DNA of 64,000 nucleotides from Planctomycetota bacterium. Its GTDB lineage: Bacteria; Planctomycetota; UBA1135; UBA2386. Numbering within the stretch: position 1 is the first letter of the stretch; each line of letters begins with the position of its first letter. This document shows, one piece after another, positions 26,236 to 35,499 of the stretch. The notes beneath the pieces were generated by a model, which ran no database searches, was not told the DNA's origin, and saw only the letters and a program-made list of their open reading frames with translations. The stretch spans positions 74,420 to 138,419 of the forward strand of contig JAEUHR010000039.1 of the NCBI GenBank assembly GCA_016794425.1. Direction: 5' to 3'. A program made the translations under genes and the position numbers.

Positions 26236-27597
26236 TCATCGCGGCACCACCTGGCGCCAGGGCTCGGTCGAGGCCGCGGCGGTGCCGGCCTGCAGCTCGC
26301 GCAGCAAGCGGGCCAGGACTTCGGCGCCAGCGGCCACACCGGGGCCGGGCGTCGAGAAGTGTCGTTCGCCGTCCATCAAGAACACGCGCTGCTTCTGCAC
26401 CGCGGGCAGCTGGCGCCACGCGTCGGAGCCCACCAGCGCCGGCAGTTCGCGCTCGGCGCGTTCGATCGACATCGAACAACCCGCCAGCACCACGACGTCG
26501 GGCGCGGCCGCGGTCAGCTCGGCCCAATCGAGGCGCCGCGAGGGCTGGTCCTTGCCGACCAGCACCGGCTCGCCGCCGGCGACTTCGACCATCTCGGCGA
26601 TCCACTCCCCCGAGGCCCACAACGGATCGAACCACTCCAACACGGCGACTCGCGGGCGCTGCGGCAACGGCGGCAGGGCACGAACGGCATCCAGTCGGCG
26701 TTCGAACGCGCGCGCCGCGACCTTGCCGGCGTGCGTTCGGCCGAGGGTGGCGCCGACCGTTCGGATGTCGTTGGCGATGTCGGCGAGCGAACGCGGCGAC
26801 AGCACGACGAGCTGCGCGCAGCGTTCCGCGTCCCTCGCGAGCATTGCTCCCACCTGCTCCGGCGTCACCGCGCACACCGGGCACAGTCCCTGGCTCAACA
26901 CGTGCGTCGGCCGCAGGGCGCGGATCGCTGCTTCGTCGAGTTCGTAGAGCGGCGTGCCGGCGCGGCCCGCTTTGCGCAGTTCGTCGTCGATGCGGCCCAT
27001 CGACCATGTGTCGCTGTCGATGCGGGTGCGCATCACGCGCGGCAGGTTGGCGCGGTCCGGCTGGCGGCACAGATGCGACAGCGCTACCAGGCTCGCTTCG
27101 CCGCCGACGGCGATGGCGATCTCGGTGGCCGCCGGCAACAACGACACGACGCGCACGCTGCCGCGGTTCGGCAAGGTTCCTCCTCCGTACTTCCAGACGA
27201 CGGTCTCGCCGCCCTGCAGCCGATGGCGGGCCGGCAGGTCGGGGCCGGGCGCACAGCCGAGGCGCCAGCTCCAGTAGCGATCGAGCCGCGGATCGGGGCC
27301 GATGCCGTCGATCGACCAGACGTCCTGCGGCGAGCAGCACAGCCAGTCCTGCTCGACGGGCAGGGCCGCGCGCGTCGCGGTGACGACGTCGGCGCCGCGT
27401 TCGATGGCCACCTTGCGCACGACGCGCGGGCGATCGCCGAAGTCGACGTCGACGGTGACCTCCACGCGCTGCGCGCGCAGCGGTGCGGCCGCGACGGCAA
27501 CGAGTGAAGCCAGGGCCAGCGCCTGGCGGGGATGAGAGAAGACGCGAGAACGGCCCGACCGCGCGCTACGGTCGTGCCTGGGCACGAAGTTCGACAA
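26236..27597 (-). CDS. DUF4430-like domain fused to BtuF-like cobalamin-binding protein
   Basis: About 453 residues. A TTG at 27597 is chosen because AGGAG precedes it by 7 bases; an ATG at 27636 lies inside the riboswitch tail, and a GTG at 27585 is a third option. A basic n-region is followed by the signal core ALALASLVAVAAAPLRAQ. Residues about 45-138 resemble DUF4430 (transcobalamin-like): RYWSWRLGCAPGPDLPA and LQGGETVVWKYGG. From about 149 the BtuF/TroA-like fold begins (RVVSLLPAATEIAIAVGGEA) with SQGLCPVCAVTPEQVGAML, and continues to about 435. It is an exported B12-binding or B12-related metal-chelate-binding protein. No permease or ATPase gene is adjacent. Confidence 0.85.
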   Translation of the reverse strand: MSNFVPRHDRSARSGRSRVFSHPRQALALASLVAVAAAPLRAQRVEVTVDVDFGDRPRVVRKVAIERGADVVTATRAALPVEQDWLCCSPQDVWSIDGIGPDPRLDRYWSWRLGCAPGPDLPARHRLQGGETVVWKYGGGTLPNRGSVRVVSLLPAATEIAIAVGGEASLVALSHLCRQPDRANLPRVMRTRIDSDTWSMGRIDDELRKAGRAGTPLYELDEAAIRALRPTHVLSQGLCPVCAVTPEQVGAMLARDAERCAQLVVLSPRSLADIANDIRTVGATLGRTHAGKVAARAFERRLDAVRALPPLPQRPRVAVLEWFDPLWASGEWIAEMVEVAGGEPVLVGKDQPSRRLDWAELTAAAPDVVVLAGCSMSIERAERELPALVGSDAWRQLPAVQKQRVFLMDGERHFSTPGPGVAAGAEVLARLLRELQAGTAAASTEPWRQVVPR

Positions 27598-27637
27598 CGG
27601 AAGTCTCCTGTCCGCGAGAGACCGACCCAGCTGCATC

Positions 27638-27795
27638 CGGGCCGTCTTCTGACTCGCGCTTCGTCCTCGGCCTGCCCTTCCCGGTCCTCGGACCAGTGGT
27701 GACGCAGGCGTCGTCAGCGCTCACAGCGGCGGGACCGTGCGGGATTCACACCACGCTTCCGATACCCGGACGAACGCACGCTACGCAGGCCGAGC
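27638..27795 (-). ncRNA. Cobalamin riboswitch
   Basis: Read on the minus strand, the leader contains the conserved core GGTGTGAATCCCGCACGGTC, then CCCGCCGCTGTGA (27721-27752), then GGGAAGG and GAGTCAGAAGAC (27644-27653). This is the B12-box order of the cobalamin riboswitch class (adenosylcobalamin-type aptamer). It ends about 40 bases before the start of the DUF4430-BtuF gene, so it probably represses that operon when cobalamin is abundant. No terminator hairpin is obvious, so translational control is possible. Confidence 0.92.
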
Positions 27796-27938
27796 AGGAA
27801 CTTCAATCTGCGGTCCGGAGCGCCCGAACCACCGCCGCGACGATCCCCTGCCTTCGCACCCCGGTCCACCGTTCGCCATACCCCGCGACATCGGGGCGTG
27901 CTGGCCGAAATCACCATCCCGGTCCGGACGATCCTCGT

Positions 27939-29531
27939 TCAGCTCGCCGCCGTCGAGGCGACATCGCGCAGATGCACGTGGTCGAGCTCGGCCAGCAGGC
28001 TGCTGTATGCCTGATCGTCGATGGCGCCGGCGTCGCGCAGTCGCACGAGCGCCCGTTCCTGCGCCTCGGCAACGGCGACGCGGACGTCGCGGGAGACGGC
28101 AAGACGTTGCGCTGCCCGCGTCCGTTCGGCTTCGTCGTCGGCGCGCAACGACGCCAGCTCCTCGACCATCGCCTCGCGGAACCGATGCACCGCGACCGGA
28201 CAACTCTGTTCGGAACAGAACGCATCGAGCCGCGCGATGCCGGACTCGAGCAGCCGTTCGCGCGCGGCCCGCAGTTCGGCCGCCGTGGTGCCGTCGTCGC
28301 GCAAGCCCAGCAGCCGAACCAGCGGGAACAGCGTGCCGCCCTGCAACACCAGCGTCGCCAGGATCACGGCCAGCGTGCAGGCGATGATCTGGTCGCGCCC
28401 GGGAAACGGTGCGTCGCCCGCCATGGTCGGCAGCGACAGCGCGGCGGCGAGCGACACGGCGCCGCGCACGCCGCACCACGACACCAGCAGCACTCCCTTC
28501 GGCGACGGATAGCCACCCTCGCGCGCCTTCAGCGCCGGCCACAGCCACAGCGGCAGATAGGCGTTCGGCCAGCACCAGGCGATCCGCGTCAAGACGACGG
28601 CCGCCGTCACCGCGAGCCCCGCTTGCCACAGCTGCGCACCGCCCTGCGCGGCGCGTGCGAGCAGGCACGGCGATTGGATGCCGATGTAGAGGAAGCACAG
28701 CCCGTTCAACAAGAACGTCAGCTGCCCCCACGTCGCCCGCAGCTGCACGCGCGTCGATGGCGCGATGTAGTGCACGCGCCAGGCGACGACGGCGCCGGCG
28801 ACGACGACGGCGAGCACGCCGGACACCTGGGCCACCGTCGCCAACGCGAACGCGAGATAGGGAGCGAGCAACGACACCGTGAACGCAACCGCCGGATCGC
28901 GCACGAGGCGATTCGCGAGCGCGAACACGATGCCGATGCCGACCCCGATCACCACACCGAGGCCGGCGACCCACGCGAACTGAACCGTGGCGCCGCCCCA
29001 GGTGAACACACCCTGCAAGGCGACGACGACGGCGATCTGCACGCCGACGAGGCCGGTCGCGTCGTTCACCAGGCTCTCACCGCCGACGATCGCCGTCATC
29101 CGCCGCGGCACGCGCAACCGTTCGATCACCGCTTGCACGGCGACGGTGTCGGTCGGCGACACGACCGCGCCGAGCAGGAAGCACGCGACCCACGGCAGCT
29201 CCGGCAGGCACCACTTCGCGACCAGGCCGACGGTCAGGATCGTCAACGCGACGAGCCCGATCGCGAGCATCAGGATCGGCCGCAGCCAGCGATGGAAGTC
29301 GCGCCACGACGTCTGCCACGCATCGGCGTAGAGCAGCGGCGGCAGGAACCCGAGCAGGATCAGGTTCGGATCGAGACCGCCAGCAACGGCGCGCGCCTGC
29401 GGCACGAACGCGAGACCGACGCCGGCCAACGCCAGCGCCAGTGGCTGCGGCAGCCGGAGCCGCGGCGCCAGCAGCGTGACGACGCCCAAGGTCGCCAGCA
29501 CGAGCGTCAGGAAGTTCAGCGTCTCGGACAC
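27939..29531 (-). CDS. CPA1-family Na+/H+ antiporter
   Basis: 530 residues, with about 12 membrane segments in the first 430 and a helical cytoplasmic tail of about 100. Family signatures are LGAVVSPTDTVAVQAV at about 120-135 and GGESLVNDATGLV at about 150-162 (the ND pair of the ion-binding site), and SWCGVRGAVSLAAAL later. This layout matches the NhaP/YjcE group that exchanges protons for Na+ or other monovalent cations. The tail (for example RERLLESGIARLDAFC) is where regulation is usually placed. It is transcribed away from the L7/L12-like gene. The riboswitch lies downstream of it, so it is not part of that operon. Confidence 0.92.
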   Translation of the reverse strand: MSETLNFLTLVLATLGVVTLLAPRLRLPQPLALALAGVGLAFVPQARAVAGGLDPNLILLGFLPPLLYADAWQTSWRDFHRWLRPILMLAIGLVALTILTVGLVAKWCLPELPWVACFLLGAVVSPTDTVAVQAVIERLRVPRRMTAIVGGESLVNDATGLVGVQIAVVVALQGVFTWGGATVQFAWVAGLGVVIGVGIGIVFALANRLVRDPAVAFTVSLLAPYLAFALATVAQVSGVLAVVVAGAVVAWRVHYIAPSTRVQLRATWGQLTFLLNGLCFLYIGIQSPCLLARAAQGGAQLWQAGLAVTAAVVLTRIAWCWPNAYLPLWLWPALKAREGGYPSPKGVLLVSWCGVRGAVSLAAALSLPTMAGDAPFPGRDQIIACTLAVILATLVLQGGTLFPLVRLLGLRDDGTTAAELRAARERLLESGIARLDAFCSEQSCPVAVHRFREAMVEELASLRADDEAERTRAAQRLAVSRDVRVAVAEAQERALVRLRDAGAIDDQAYSSLLAELDHVHLRDVASTAAS

Positions 29532-29806
29532 GCGGGCAGTGAAGCGAGCGGGTGCGAGGCGAACCAGCGGCTTTCGCCTACTCCGACTGCCGACGCTGCT
29601 TCCCCTGCGCGCCGCCGGTTCGCGAGGCGAGATCGTGCACCACCTGCAGGGGGCAGCGGCGCACCTTGGCCAGCGCTCCGACCAAGGGGCACGACGCCGG
29701 CGTCGGGGACACGTGCAGCAGCGCCGCGCGCACTGCAGTCGTCACGCGGCCTCTCGATCACGCTGCAGCCGTGACGTTCCGCCGCCGCCCGCGGTAGAAC
29801 GACGGC

Positions 29807-30217
29807 ATGGACGACGCTGCACGGCGGATCGGCGAATGGATCGCGGCTGGCAAGAAGATCGACGCGATCAAGGAACTGCGCGAGGCGTCGGGGCTCGGGC
29901 TCGCGGAGGCGAAGGCGATCGTCGATGCGGTCGAGGCCGGGCGGCCGGTGCCGGCCGAGCTGGTCGCGCGTTTGCAGGCCGCGCGCGAGGCGAAAGCGCG
30001 CGGCAACGTGCCCGACGCGGTGCGCGCCGCGGTCGAGCGCGGCAACCGCATCGAAGCAATCAGGCTGCTGCGCGAGCACACCGGGTTCGGGCTGAAGGAG
30101 GCGAAGGACCTGCTCGACCGCGAGATGCCGGTGCCGGCCGGCGCCAGGCGCGGCTGCTTGCTGCCGCTGCTGTTCGGCTGCCTCGTCGGCGCAGCGGCGG
30201 GCGCCGCGTTCGTCTGA
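29807..30217 (+). CDS. Membrane protein with two L7/L12 C-terminal-like repeats
   Basis: 136 residues. Two similar units of about 45 residues: KKIDAIKELREASGLGLAEA (residues 16-35) and NRIEAIRLLREHTGFGLKEA (80-99), each followed by K.(I/L)(V/L)D. This is the helical signature of the ribosomal protein L7/L12 C-terminal domain (KI.VIK.VRE.TGLGLKEAK.LV). A hydrophobic segment, GCLLPLLFGCLVGAAAGAAF, closes the protein, so it is probably a tail-anchored membrane protein. Such L7/L12-like proteins are known in several phyla but their role is unknown. It has no partner in an operon. Confidence 0.8.
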   Translation: MDDAARRIGEWIAAGKKIDAIKELREASGLGLAEAKAIVDAVEAGRPVPAELVARLQAAREAKARGNVPDAVRAAVERGNRIEAIRLLREHTGFGLKEAKDLLDREMPVPAGARRGCLLPLLFGCLVGAAAGAAFV

Positions 30218-30440
30218 TCACGCCGATCGCGACGACCGTTCCCGGAGGATTCCACGGTCGATCGTGATCTCCTGCGGCACCGACTGCGGCACCCCAGCGC
30301 CCCCACCGACGAGCAGTAGCGAGACGAACGGCGCCAGGCCTCGGCTCGCCATCGCGCCGATCCACCCGGCTGGAAGCCGGGATCGCGCGGATTCCGAACC
30401 GTTCCGGTGTGGTTTGCCGCCGGCCGCCGCTGGCGAAGGC

Positions 30441-32261
30441 ATGAGCTCGATGCGAACCTCCCTGCGGCTCCTGGCCCTCGCGACGGCCGCCACCGCGGTG
30501 CTGCCGGCCCAATCCCTGTTGGCGGACATCCGACCGGGCGCCGGCAGCTCGAACCCCGGCAACCTGACGCGGATGGGCGGCGCCGTCTACTTCATCGCGG
30601 AGACGCCGGCGACCGGCTTCGAACTCTGGCGAACCGACGGCACCACGGCCGGCACGACGATGGTCGCCGACATCAATCCCACCCCGGGCGCGGGAGCGCT
30701 CGCGACGGTCAACCGCGTGCCGGAACTGTTCGCGTTCGGGTCGACCCTGCTGTTCTGGGCCAATGACGGCACGCACGGGCAGGAGCTCTGGCGCAGCGAC
30801 GGCACCGCGGCGGGCACGCAGCTGGTGCTCGACATCGAACCGGGTCCGAACGGCAGCGACCCGTTCGACTTCACGGCCTCGGGCAACCGCGTCTTCTTCT
30901 ACGCCGCGGCCTCCGCCACCGGACGAGAGTTGTGGGTCACTGACGGCACCACCGGCGGCACGCACCTCGTGGCCGACTTCTACCCTGGCGCGCCGGGCGG
31001 CAGCAGCACGGTGCTGCAAGGCAGTGGCAGCATCGCCGCGTTCGGCACCGGCGTGCTGTTCAGCGGTCGCACCGGCTTCGCCAGCAATCAGGTGTTGTGC
31101 TTCAGCGACGGCAGCGCCGGCGGGACCAACGTCGTCGATGCGGGAGCCTTCGATCCGCGGGGCCTCACGCCGCTCGGCTCCGGATTCACGTGCAGCGTCT
31201 TCTCCCCGGCGACTGGCGTCGAACCGTGGTTCACGAACGGCTCCGACGCCGGCACCTTCCCGCTCGGCGATCTCGCTGTCGGCAGCACGTCCTCACTCGG
31301 CACCAATCTGCTGACGGTCTTCCGCCCGCAGCTGCTCGGCGGCCGCCACTGGTTCGTCGCGTCGGCATCCACGTTCGGCCTCTCACTGTGGAGCACGGAC
31401 GGCACACCCAGCGGCACCAGCGTGTTCTTCGCGCCGCAGGTCAGCGACCCATTGGCACAGGTGCGCACCGTGCGCGTCGCCGGCGACCGCCTCTACCTCG
31501 AGGTCAGCTCGACGACCCTCGGCTCCGAGCTCCACGTCACCGACGGCATCGCGACGCCGAGCCTCGTCGTCGACCTGAATCCCGGCACTGGCACGGGCTG
31601 GCCTTCGTTCGGCAGCTTCCTCGCTCCGGGCCAAGGGCGACTCGCGATCACGACGATGCGACCGACCGACGTCATCGCGGACGAGCCGGCGGTGACCGAC
31701 GGCACCCCGGCCGGCACGCACGTGCTGGCCAACCTCGCAACCGGCAACTTCGCCGGATCGAACCCGCGCGAGTACACGCGGCTCGGCGACAAGGTCCTGT
31801 TCGTCGCTCAAGACGACGGTTTCACCGGCCGCGAGCTCTACGTGCTGGACATCGCGGCGCTCGGCGTGGCCGACGCCGTCGGGTATGGGACCGGGTGCGC
31901 GGGAACGGGCGGCCTCGTGCCCGACCTGACCGCGGTGGGTGCGCCGCGGCTCGGCAATTCGTCGTTCGCGGTGCGGCTCACGGATGGACTCCCGAACGCG
32001 CTCGCGGTGCAGTTCTTCGACTTCGCGCCGGCGGCGGTCCCGCTCGGCCCGTGCACGCTCCTGATCCAGAACCTCACGATCGAGATGGTCGGCGTCACCG
32101 ATGCCAGCGGCGTGTTCCAGCTCCCGCTACCGCTGGTCGGCAGCCCGATCTTCCTCGGCCTCGAGTTCTGGGGTCAGGGGCTCGTGCTGGATGGCAACGG
32201 TCTCCTGTTCGGCGGCCTCGGCAGCCTCACCGACGGGTTGCGCGTTCGCGTGGGTCGCTGA
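30441..32261 (+). CDS. Secreted ELWxTDGT-repeat protein
   Basis: 606 residues from the ATG at 30441; the ATG at 30450 is equally possible. The signal peptide core is LRLLALATAATAVLPAQ. The body has many units of the form FELWRTDGTTAGTTMVADIN and ELWRSDGTAAGTQLVLDIEP, about 45-50 residues each, a known bacterial repeat of surface proteins. The C-terminal 130 residues form the shared module: YGTGCAGTGGLVPDLTAVGA, then VPLGPCTLLIQNLTIEMVGV and PIFLGLEFWGQGLVLD. The function is unknown; the repeats are probably a beta propeller. Confidence 0.88.
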   Translation: MSSMRTSLRLLALATAATAVLPAQSLLADIRPGAGSSNPGNLTRMGGAVYFIAETPATGFELWRTDGTTAGTTMVADINPTPGAGALATVNRVPELFAFGSTLLFWANDGTHGQELWRSDGTAAGTQLVLDIEPGPNGSDPFDFTASGNRVFFYAAASATGRELWVTDGTTGGTHLVADFYPGAPGGSSTVLQGSGSIAAFGTGVLFSGRTGFASNQVLCFSDGSAGGTNVVDAGAFDPRGLTPLGSGFTCSVFSPATGVEPWFTNGSDAGTFPLGDLAVGSTSSLGTNLLTVFRPQLLGGRHWFVASASTFGLSLWSTDGTPSGTSVFFAPQVSDPLAQVRTVRVAGDRLYLEVSSTTLGSELHVTDGIATPSLVVDLNPGTGTGWPSFGSFLAPGQGRLAITTMRPTDVIADEPAVTDGTPAGTHVLANLATGNFAGSNPREYTRLGDKVLFVAQDDGFTGRELYVLDIAALGVADAVGYGTGCAGTGGLVPDLTAVGAPRLGNSSFAVRLTDGLPNALAVQFFDFAPAAVPLGPCTLLIQNLTIEMVGVTDASGVFQLPLPLVGSPIFLGLEFWGQGLVLDGNGLLFGGLGSLTDGLRVRVGR

Positions 32262-32269
32262 GCGCGGTC

Positions 32270-32493
32270 GCCGACCCTTCTGCAGCAGCGCGTCGAGCGC
32301 GTGCTGGAACGCGGCGAGCGTCTTGCCTGATCCGCTCGGCGCCCCGATCAGGCCGTTCTCGCCATTTCGCGATCCGCGGCCATCCCGCGGCCTGCGGTGG
32401 CGAGAGCTCACCGAGTCGCTCGCGGAACCAGCGGGCGACGGTGGGATGGAAGCTGTCGAGCACGCGCAGAGGCCAACGATCGGGCGCGATCAT
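32270..32493 (-). pseudogene. Lhr-type DEAD/DEAH helicase, 5' remnant with frameshift
   Basis: Minus-strand reading starts at 32493: LDSFHPTVARWFRERLG, LSPPQAAGWPRIA. After a frame change near 32360 it continues NGLIGAPSGSGKTLAAFQHALDALL. These are the first conserved blocks of Lhr-like ATP-dependent helicases (FHP.VA.WF, PT..Q..GWP.I, A.TGSGKTLAAF...LD.L). The Walker A is intact but shifted in frame, and everything after about 75 residues is missing. The rest is replaced by the secreted-protein gene and the lipoprotein gene. It is a dead remnant. Confidence 0.65.
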
Positions 32494-32545
32494 GGGGCGG
32501 CGGAGGCGGCGTCGCGCGTGGGAATCGCGGACTCGCCGCGCGGCC

Positions 32546-34252
32546 TCACTGCAGGTCGAACTCCACGGAGCGCACCGTGTAGGGCGTCACGGGGGCGAAC
32601 GCTTCGACCTGCGTGTAGACCGCCAAGAACCTCCCTGCAGTAGAGGCGATGAGTCGCGGGAGAGAGACGCCTCCGACCAGCGATGGGATGACTCCGATCG
32701 CGTTGAGGTCGACCGGTGCGCTCCATGGCTTCTGGTGCTTCCGGCCGATCGCCACGATGCTTTCGGTCGGATGCCAAAGCGTGGCCATCGCATCACCGTC
32801 CGCGGTGATGGCAACGTCGGCCAACCAGATCGCGGGGACCGGGGCAGCGGCGTGCCAGGCTCCGGCGGCATCGCGGACGGCCACCATCGCGTCGGCGCCT
32901 CCAGGTTCACACTGCGCCAGGACGGCGGCGCCACCCGCGGCAAGGCGGACGATGTGCTGGTTGTCGAGCGGGCCGCCGCCAGCTCTTGCCCAGACGTTCG
33001 TGAACGACCCCCAGCCTTGTCCCGGCGCGTAGTCGATGACGCCGAGGCTCGTGCCAATGGGCGTCGGTTGCAGGACGGCCACCATGCCGCGCCCGTCGCT
33101 GGCACTGGCCAGGACGATGCTGCTGCCGACCAGGAATCGACCGATCACGGTCGGTGCCGCCTCGACGCCGAACCGATCGCAGGGAATCGCGACGAGGTCC
33201 CGGAGCGTCGGGATGCCTGCCACCGGTTGCATGACGACTCGTTGGGCGCGGGTGTCGTCGAACGGCAACATGCCGACGAGGTCCGTGTTCCCGGTGGATC
33301 GCGACACGGTGGCGAAGTTGGGGATCCAGGATCGTGAGGCCGGGTCCCAGTCGAAACTCGACGGCGTGACTCCCGCGATCAGGGTCTCGCCGCTCCACGC
33401 CGTGGTGGGACCGTTCCCGGTGCGCAGCAGCGTCGAGAGCTCCACGCCCAGGAGGTGGGGCGGCTCGATCGCACTGAGGTCGCGCGAGTGGTGGATGCCG
33501 ATCGTCAGATCGTTTCGCATGACCAGGAGTCCACCAGCACCGTCGGCGGCAGTCTGTGCTTCCTGGCCCGGCCACGACCAGACGGAGAAGGTCGTCGACA
33601 GCGGCGTCCATGCGCGTGACCCCTCGGACCAGAAGGCGGCCAAGTGTGCGAGCGGGGACGCGTCGGTACGAAACGCGAGGGCGAGTTCGTCCGGACTCGT
33701 GCGAGTCAACGGGGCCAGCGTCGGTTCGGCGGCGCCCGTCCAGATCGAGATGGGAGCTGCCACGTCGATCTGCGTGGCGCCGTCCGCCGTGGTGGTGAAC
33801 GACCAGTTGTGTGGCGACCCCAGCAACCGTCCATCCGTTCCTCGCACCGAGGCTGCGACCAGCACGTCGATGACGACTCCGGAAGGCATGCCGCCGCTCG
33901 GCAGGAAGCCCAGCGTGTCGCTCGCCGCGAGGACGACTGTCCCAGCCAGAGGTGCTCCGTCGACGGAAACCTGCATCCAGGACTGCTCGAGGCTGCCGCC
34001 GTCGATGTCGAAGTCGAAGAACGCGAGGGGATTGCCCTGGGATGCAGGCACGACGCTCGCTGGAGCCGGAACGACCTCCGCGATGTGCAGGTCCGGCGGC
34101 AGCCTCGGACCGTGTCGTCCCGGACACGCGATGCAAAGCAGTGCGATGGCCAAGGTGGCGCACGCAGCCACTCGGCCGAGGGCACGACGTGTGAGGCTCG
34201 GTGAGGGTGGGGTGCCGTGGCGAAGGACGTACGTCGTGGAGACCAGGGGCAT
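32546..34252 (-). CDS. Lipoprotein-like exported protein of unknown function
   Basis: 568 residues from the ATG at 34252. The hydrophobic stretch ACATLAIALLCIAC is an imperfect lipobox (cysteine at -3), so it is either a lipoprotein or simply exported. Residues after it include a beta-rich domain with ASQGNPLAFFDFDIDGGSLE and LPSGGMPSGVVIDVLVAASV, similar to an Ig-like domain that marks properties to be tested. The rest (WSEGSRAWTPLSTTFSVWSW and similar tryptophan-rich blocks) looks like a six- or seven-bladed propeller. It ends PYTVRSVEFDLQ. It overlaps no gene but lies 86 bp from another lipoprotein on the same strand and is likely transcribed after it. Domain calls are tentative. Confidence 0.75.
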   Translation of the reverse strand: MPLVSTTYVLRHGTPPSPSLTRRALGRVAACATLAIALLCIACPGRHGPRLPPDLHIAEVVPAPASVVPASQGNPLAFFDFDIDGGSLEQSWMQVSVDGAPLAGTVVLAASDTLGFLPSGGMPSGVVIDVLVAASVRGTDGRLLGSPHNWSFTTTADGATQIDVAAPISIWTGAAEPTLAPLTRTSPDELALAFRTDASPLAHLAAFWSEGSRAWTPLSTTFSVWSWPGQEAQTAADGAGGLLVMRNDLTIGIHHSRDLSAIEPPHLLGVELSTLLRTGNGPTTAWSGETLIAGVTPSSFDWDPASRSWIPNFATVSRSTGNTDLVGMLPFDDTRAQRVVMQPVAGIPTLRDLVAIPCDRFGVEAAPTVIGRFLVGSSIVLASASDGRGMVAVLQPTPIGTSLGVIDYAPGQGWGSFTNVWARAGGGPLDNQHIVRLAAGGAAVLAQCEPGGADAMVAVRDAAGAWHAAAPVPAIWLADVAITADGDAMATLWHPTESIVAIGRKHQKPWSAPVDLNAIGVIPSLVGGVSLPRLIASTAGRFLAVYTQVEAFAPVTPYTVRSVEFDLQ

Positions 34253-34338
34253 GGTACGAGAGTGGGTTCGGTGGTTGGTTGCGCGAGCCGTCGGTCCGCG
34301 TCGGGGTGGGGAATTCGCGACAGCCGTTCGCGCGCGTT

Positions 34339-34899
34339 TCACCGCGTCAGTGACATGCGCCCCTCGATCCGCGAGATCTCGAGCGCGTTGTTCTCGATCG
34401 TCCAGAAGAACTCCGACGTCGCGGGGTCCTGTTCCTCGACGAGTTGGGCGCCCGAGTAGAGCGTCGCCGTGAAGTCCATCGCGACGACGGCACCGTTCTG
34501 CAGGGTGCCGGCGGCCTCGAGCTCCACCGAGACATCGAGGTCGGGGACGTAGTAGTAGCCGCCGAGATGGACCGAGGTTTCCGCGCCGGACCGTCCCACG
34601 ATGGCCATCGCGAGCGGCGGCACTGCCACCGCGTCGGTCTGCGCTTCGAACGCGGCGAGCCCGGAACCGGCGGACTCCTCGATCCAGTCAGCGCGAAGGA
34701 CCGCGGCTTCGATCCCGAGCGGCAGCGGCATGCCCGAGATCGTCGTCGCTTCGTCGATCGAGACGACCCAGTCGCCTTCGAGGCTCTCGATCAGCCCGGT
34801 TTCGGGCGAAGGGCTCGATCGGTGGTGACCACACGCGAGGGCGAGAAGGGGCAAGCAGAGGGCGAGAGAGGACGCGCGAACGCGCGAAAGGCGGGGCAT
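34339..34899 (-). CDS. Small lipoprotein of unknown function
   Basis: 186 residues. AGGAG lies 6 bases before the ATG at 34899, one of the good ribosome-binding sites here. The leader ends ALCLPLLALAC, a clear lipobox. The mature part (LIESLEGDWVVSIDEATTIS; VHLGGYYYVPDLDVSVELEA; WTIENNALEISRIEGRMSL) has the strand pattern of a lipocalin-like or META-type barrel, a common shape for exported 'GDW'-type proteins. It is the likely first gene of an operon with the larger lipoprotein. A plus-strand gene starts 66 bp upstream, so the promoter region is short and shared. Confidence 0.8.
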   Translation of the reverse strand: MPRLSRVRASSLALCLPLLALACGHHRSSPSPETGLIESLEGDWVVSIDEATTISGMPLPLGIEAAVLRADWIEESAGSGLAAFEAQTDAVAVPPLAMAIVGRSGAETSVHLGGYYYVPDLDVSVELEAAGTLQNGAVVAMDFTATLYSGAQLVEEQDPATSEFFWTIENNALEISRIEGRMSLTR

Positions 34900-34965
34900 G
34901 GGAACTCCTGGTTGCGAAGACCAGCGTTCCGCGGCGCCCGTGACCGCAAGGAAGGAGCAGCTTTC

Positions 34966-35490
34966 GTGGACGGCGCCCCACGAGCCAGATTCGACCGATT
35001 CCTTGCGGTCCCTGGTGGTCCGGTGCGCTGGGTCGGAGAACCCGTGTCGTCGACCGACCAGAACCCGGATCCCTGCAGGGACCAGTCGCTACCCGATCTC
35101 GCTGGCTTCGCCGCCGAGATCGCGTCGGCCTGGCTGCCGTTGGTGGTCGAGCCGACCCTGCAGCGGCACGTGATCGTCACGTTCGCCCGCACGCTGCGTG
35201 AGGCGTTGGCGAGGGACGCGGAAGGTGTGTCCGGCGTTCGCAATCCGCGGTTGGTCCGTGAGCTGGCGCGTGCCGTCGGTGCGCTGGCGATCCACAACCG
35301 GCCCGCGGCCTTGCTCGCCGACCTCCGGCTGTTCGCGCGGCTGTCGATCGGCGAATGCACGGACCTGCTGCAGAGTCCGCGGGCCCTGCTCCTGCAGGTG
35401 TGGCGTTCGGCGCGGCGTTCGGTGTTCGACGCTGCACGCAAGGGCGTGGACTCGGCTTCAGACGTTCCGCGGCGCCGGCCCGAAGGCTAG
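34966..35490 (+). CDS. Short protein with sigma region-4-like C-terminus
   Basis: 174 residues from a GTG at 34966, which follows GGAAGGAG by 8 bases. The last 60 residues contain LLADLRLFARLSIGECTDLL followed by LQVWRSARRSVFDAARK. This matches the region-4 pattern of ECF sigma factors (LR.F.GLS..E.A..L...WR.AR), but region 2 is not visible in the first 100 residues. It could be a reduced sigma factor, an anti-sigma-like regulator or a decayed sigma gene. The full sigma factor gene starts 10 bp after its stop, so the two are almost certainly co-transcribed. Confidence 0.7.
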   Translation: MDGAPRARFDRFLAVPGGPVRWVGEPVSSTDQNPDPCRDQSLPDLAGFAAEIASAWLPLVVEPTLQRHVIVTFARTLREALARDAEGVSGVRNPRLVRELARAVGALAIHNRPAALLADLRLFARLSIGECTDLLQSPRALLLQVWRSARRSVFDAARKGVDSASDVPRRRPEG

Positions 35491-35499
35491 TCTTCACCA

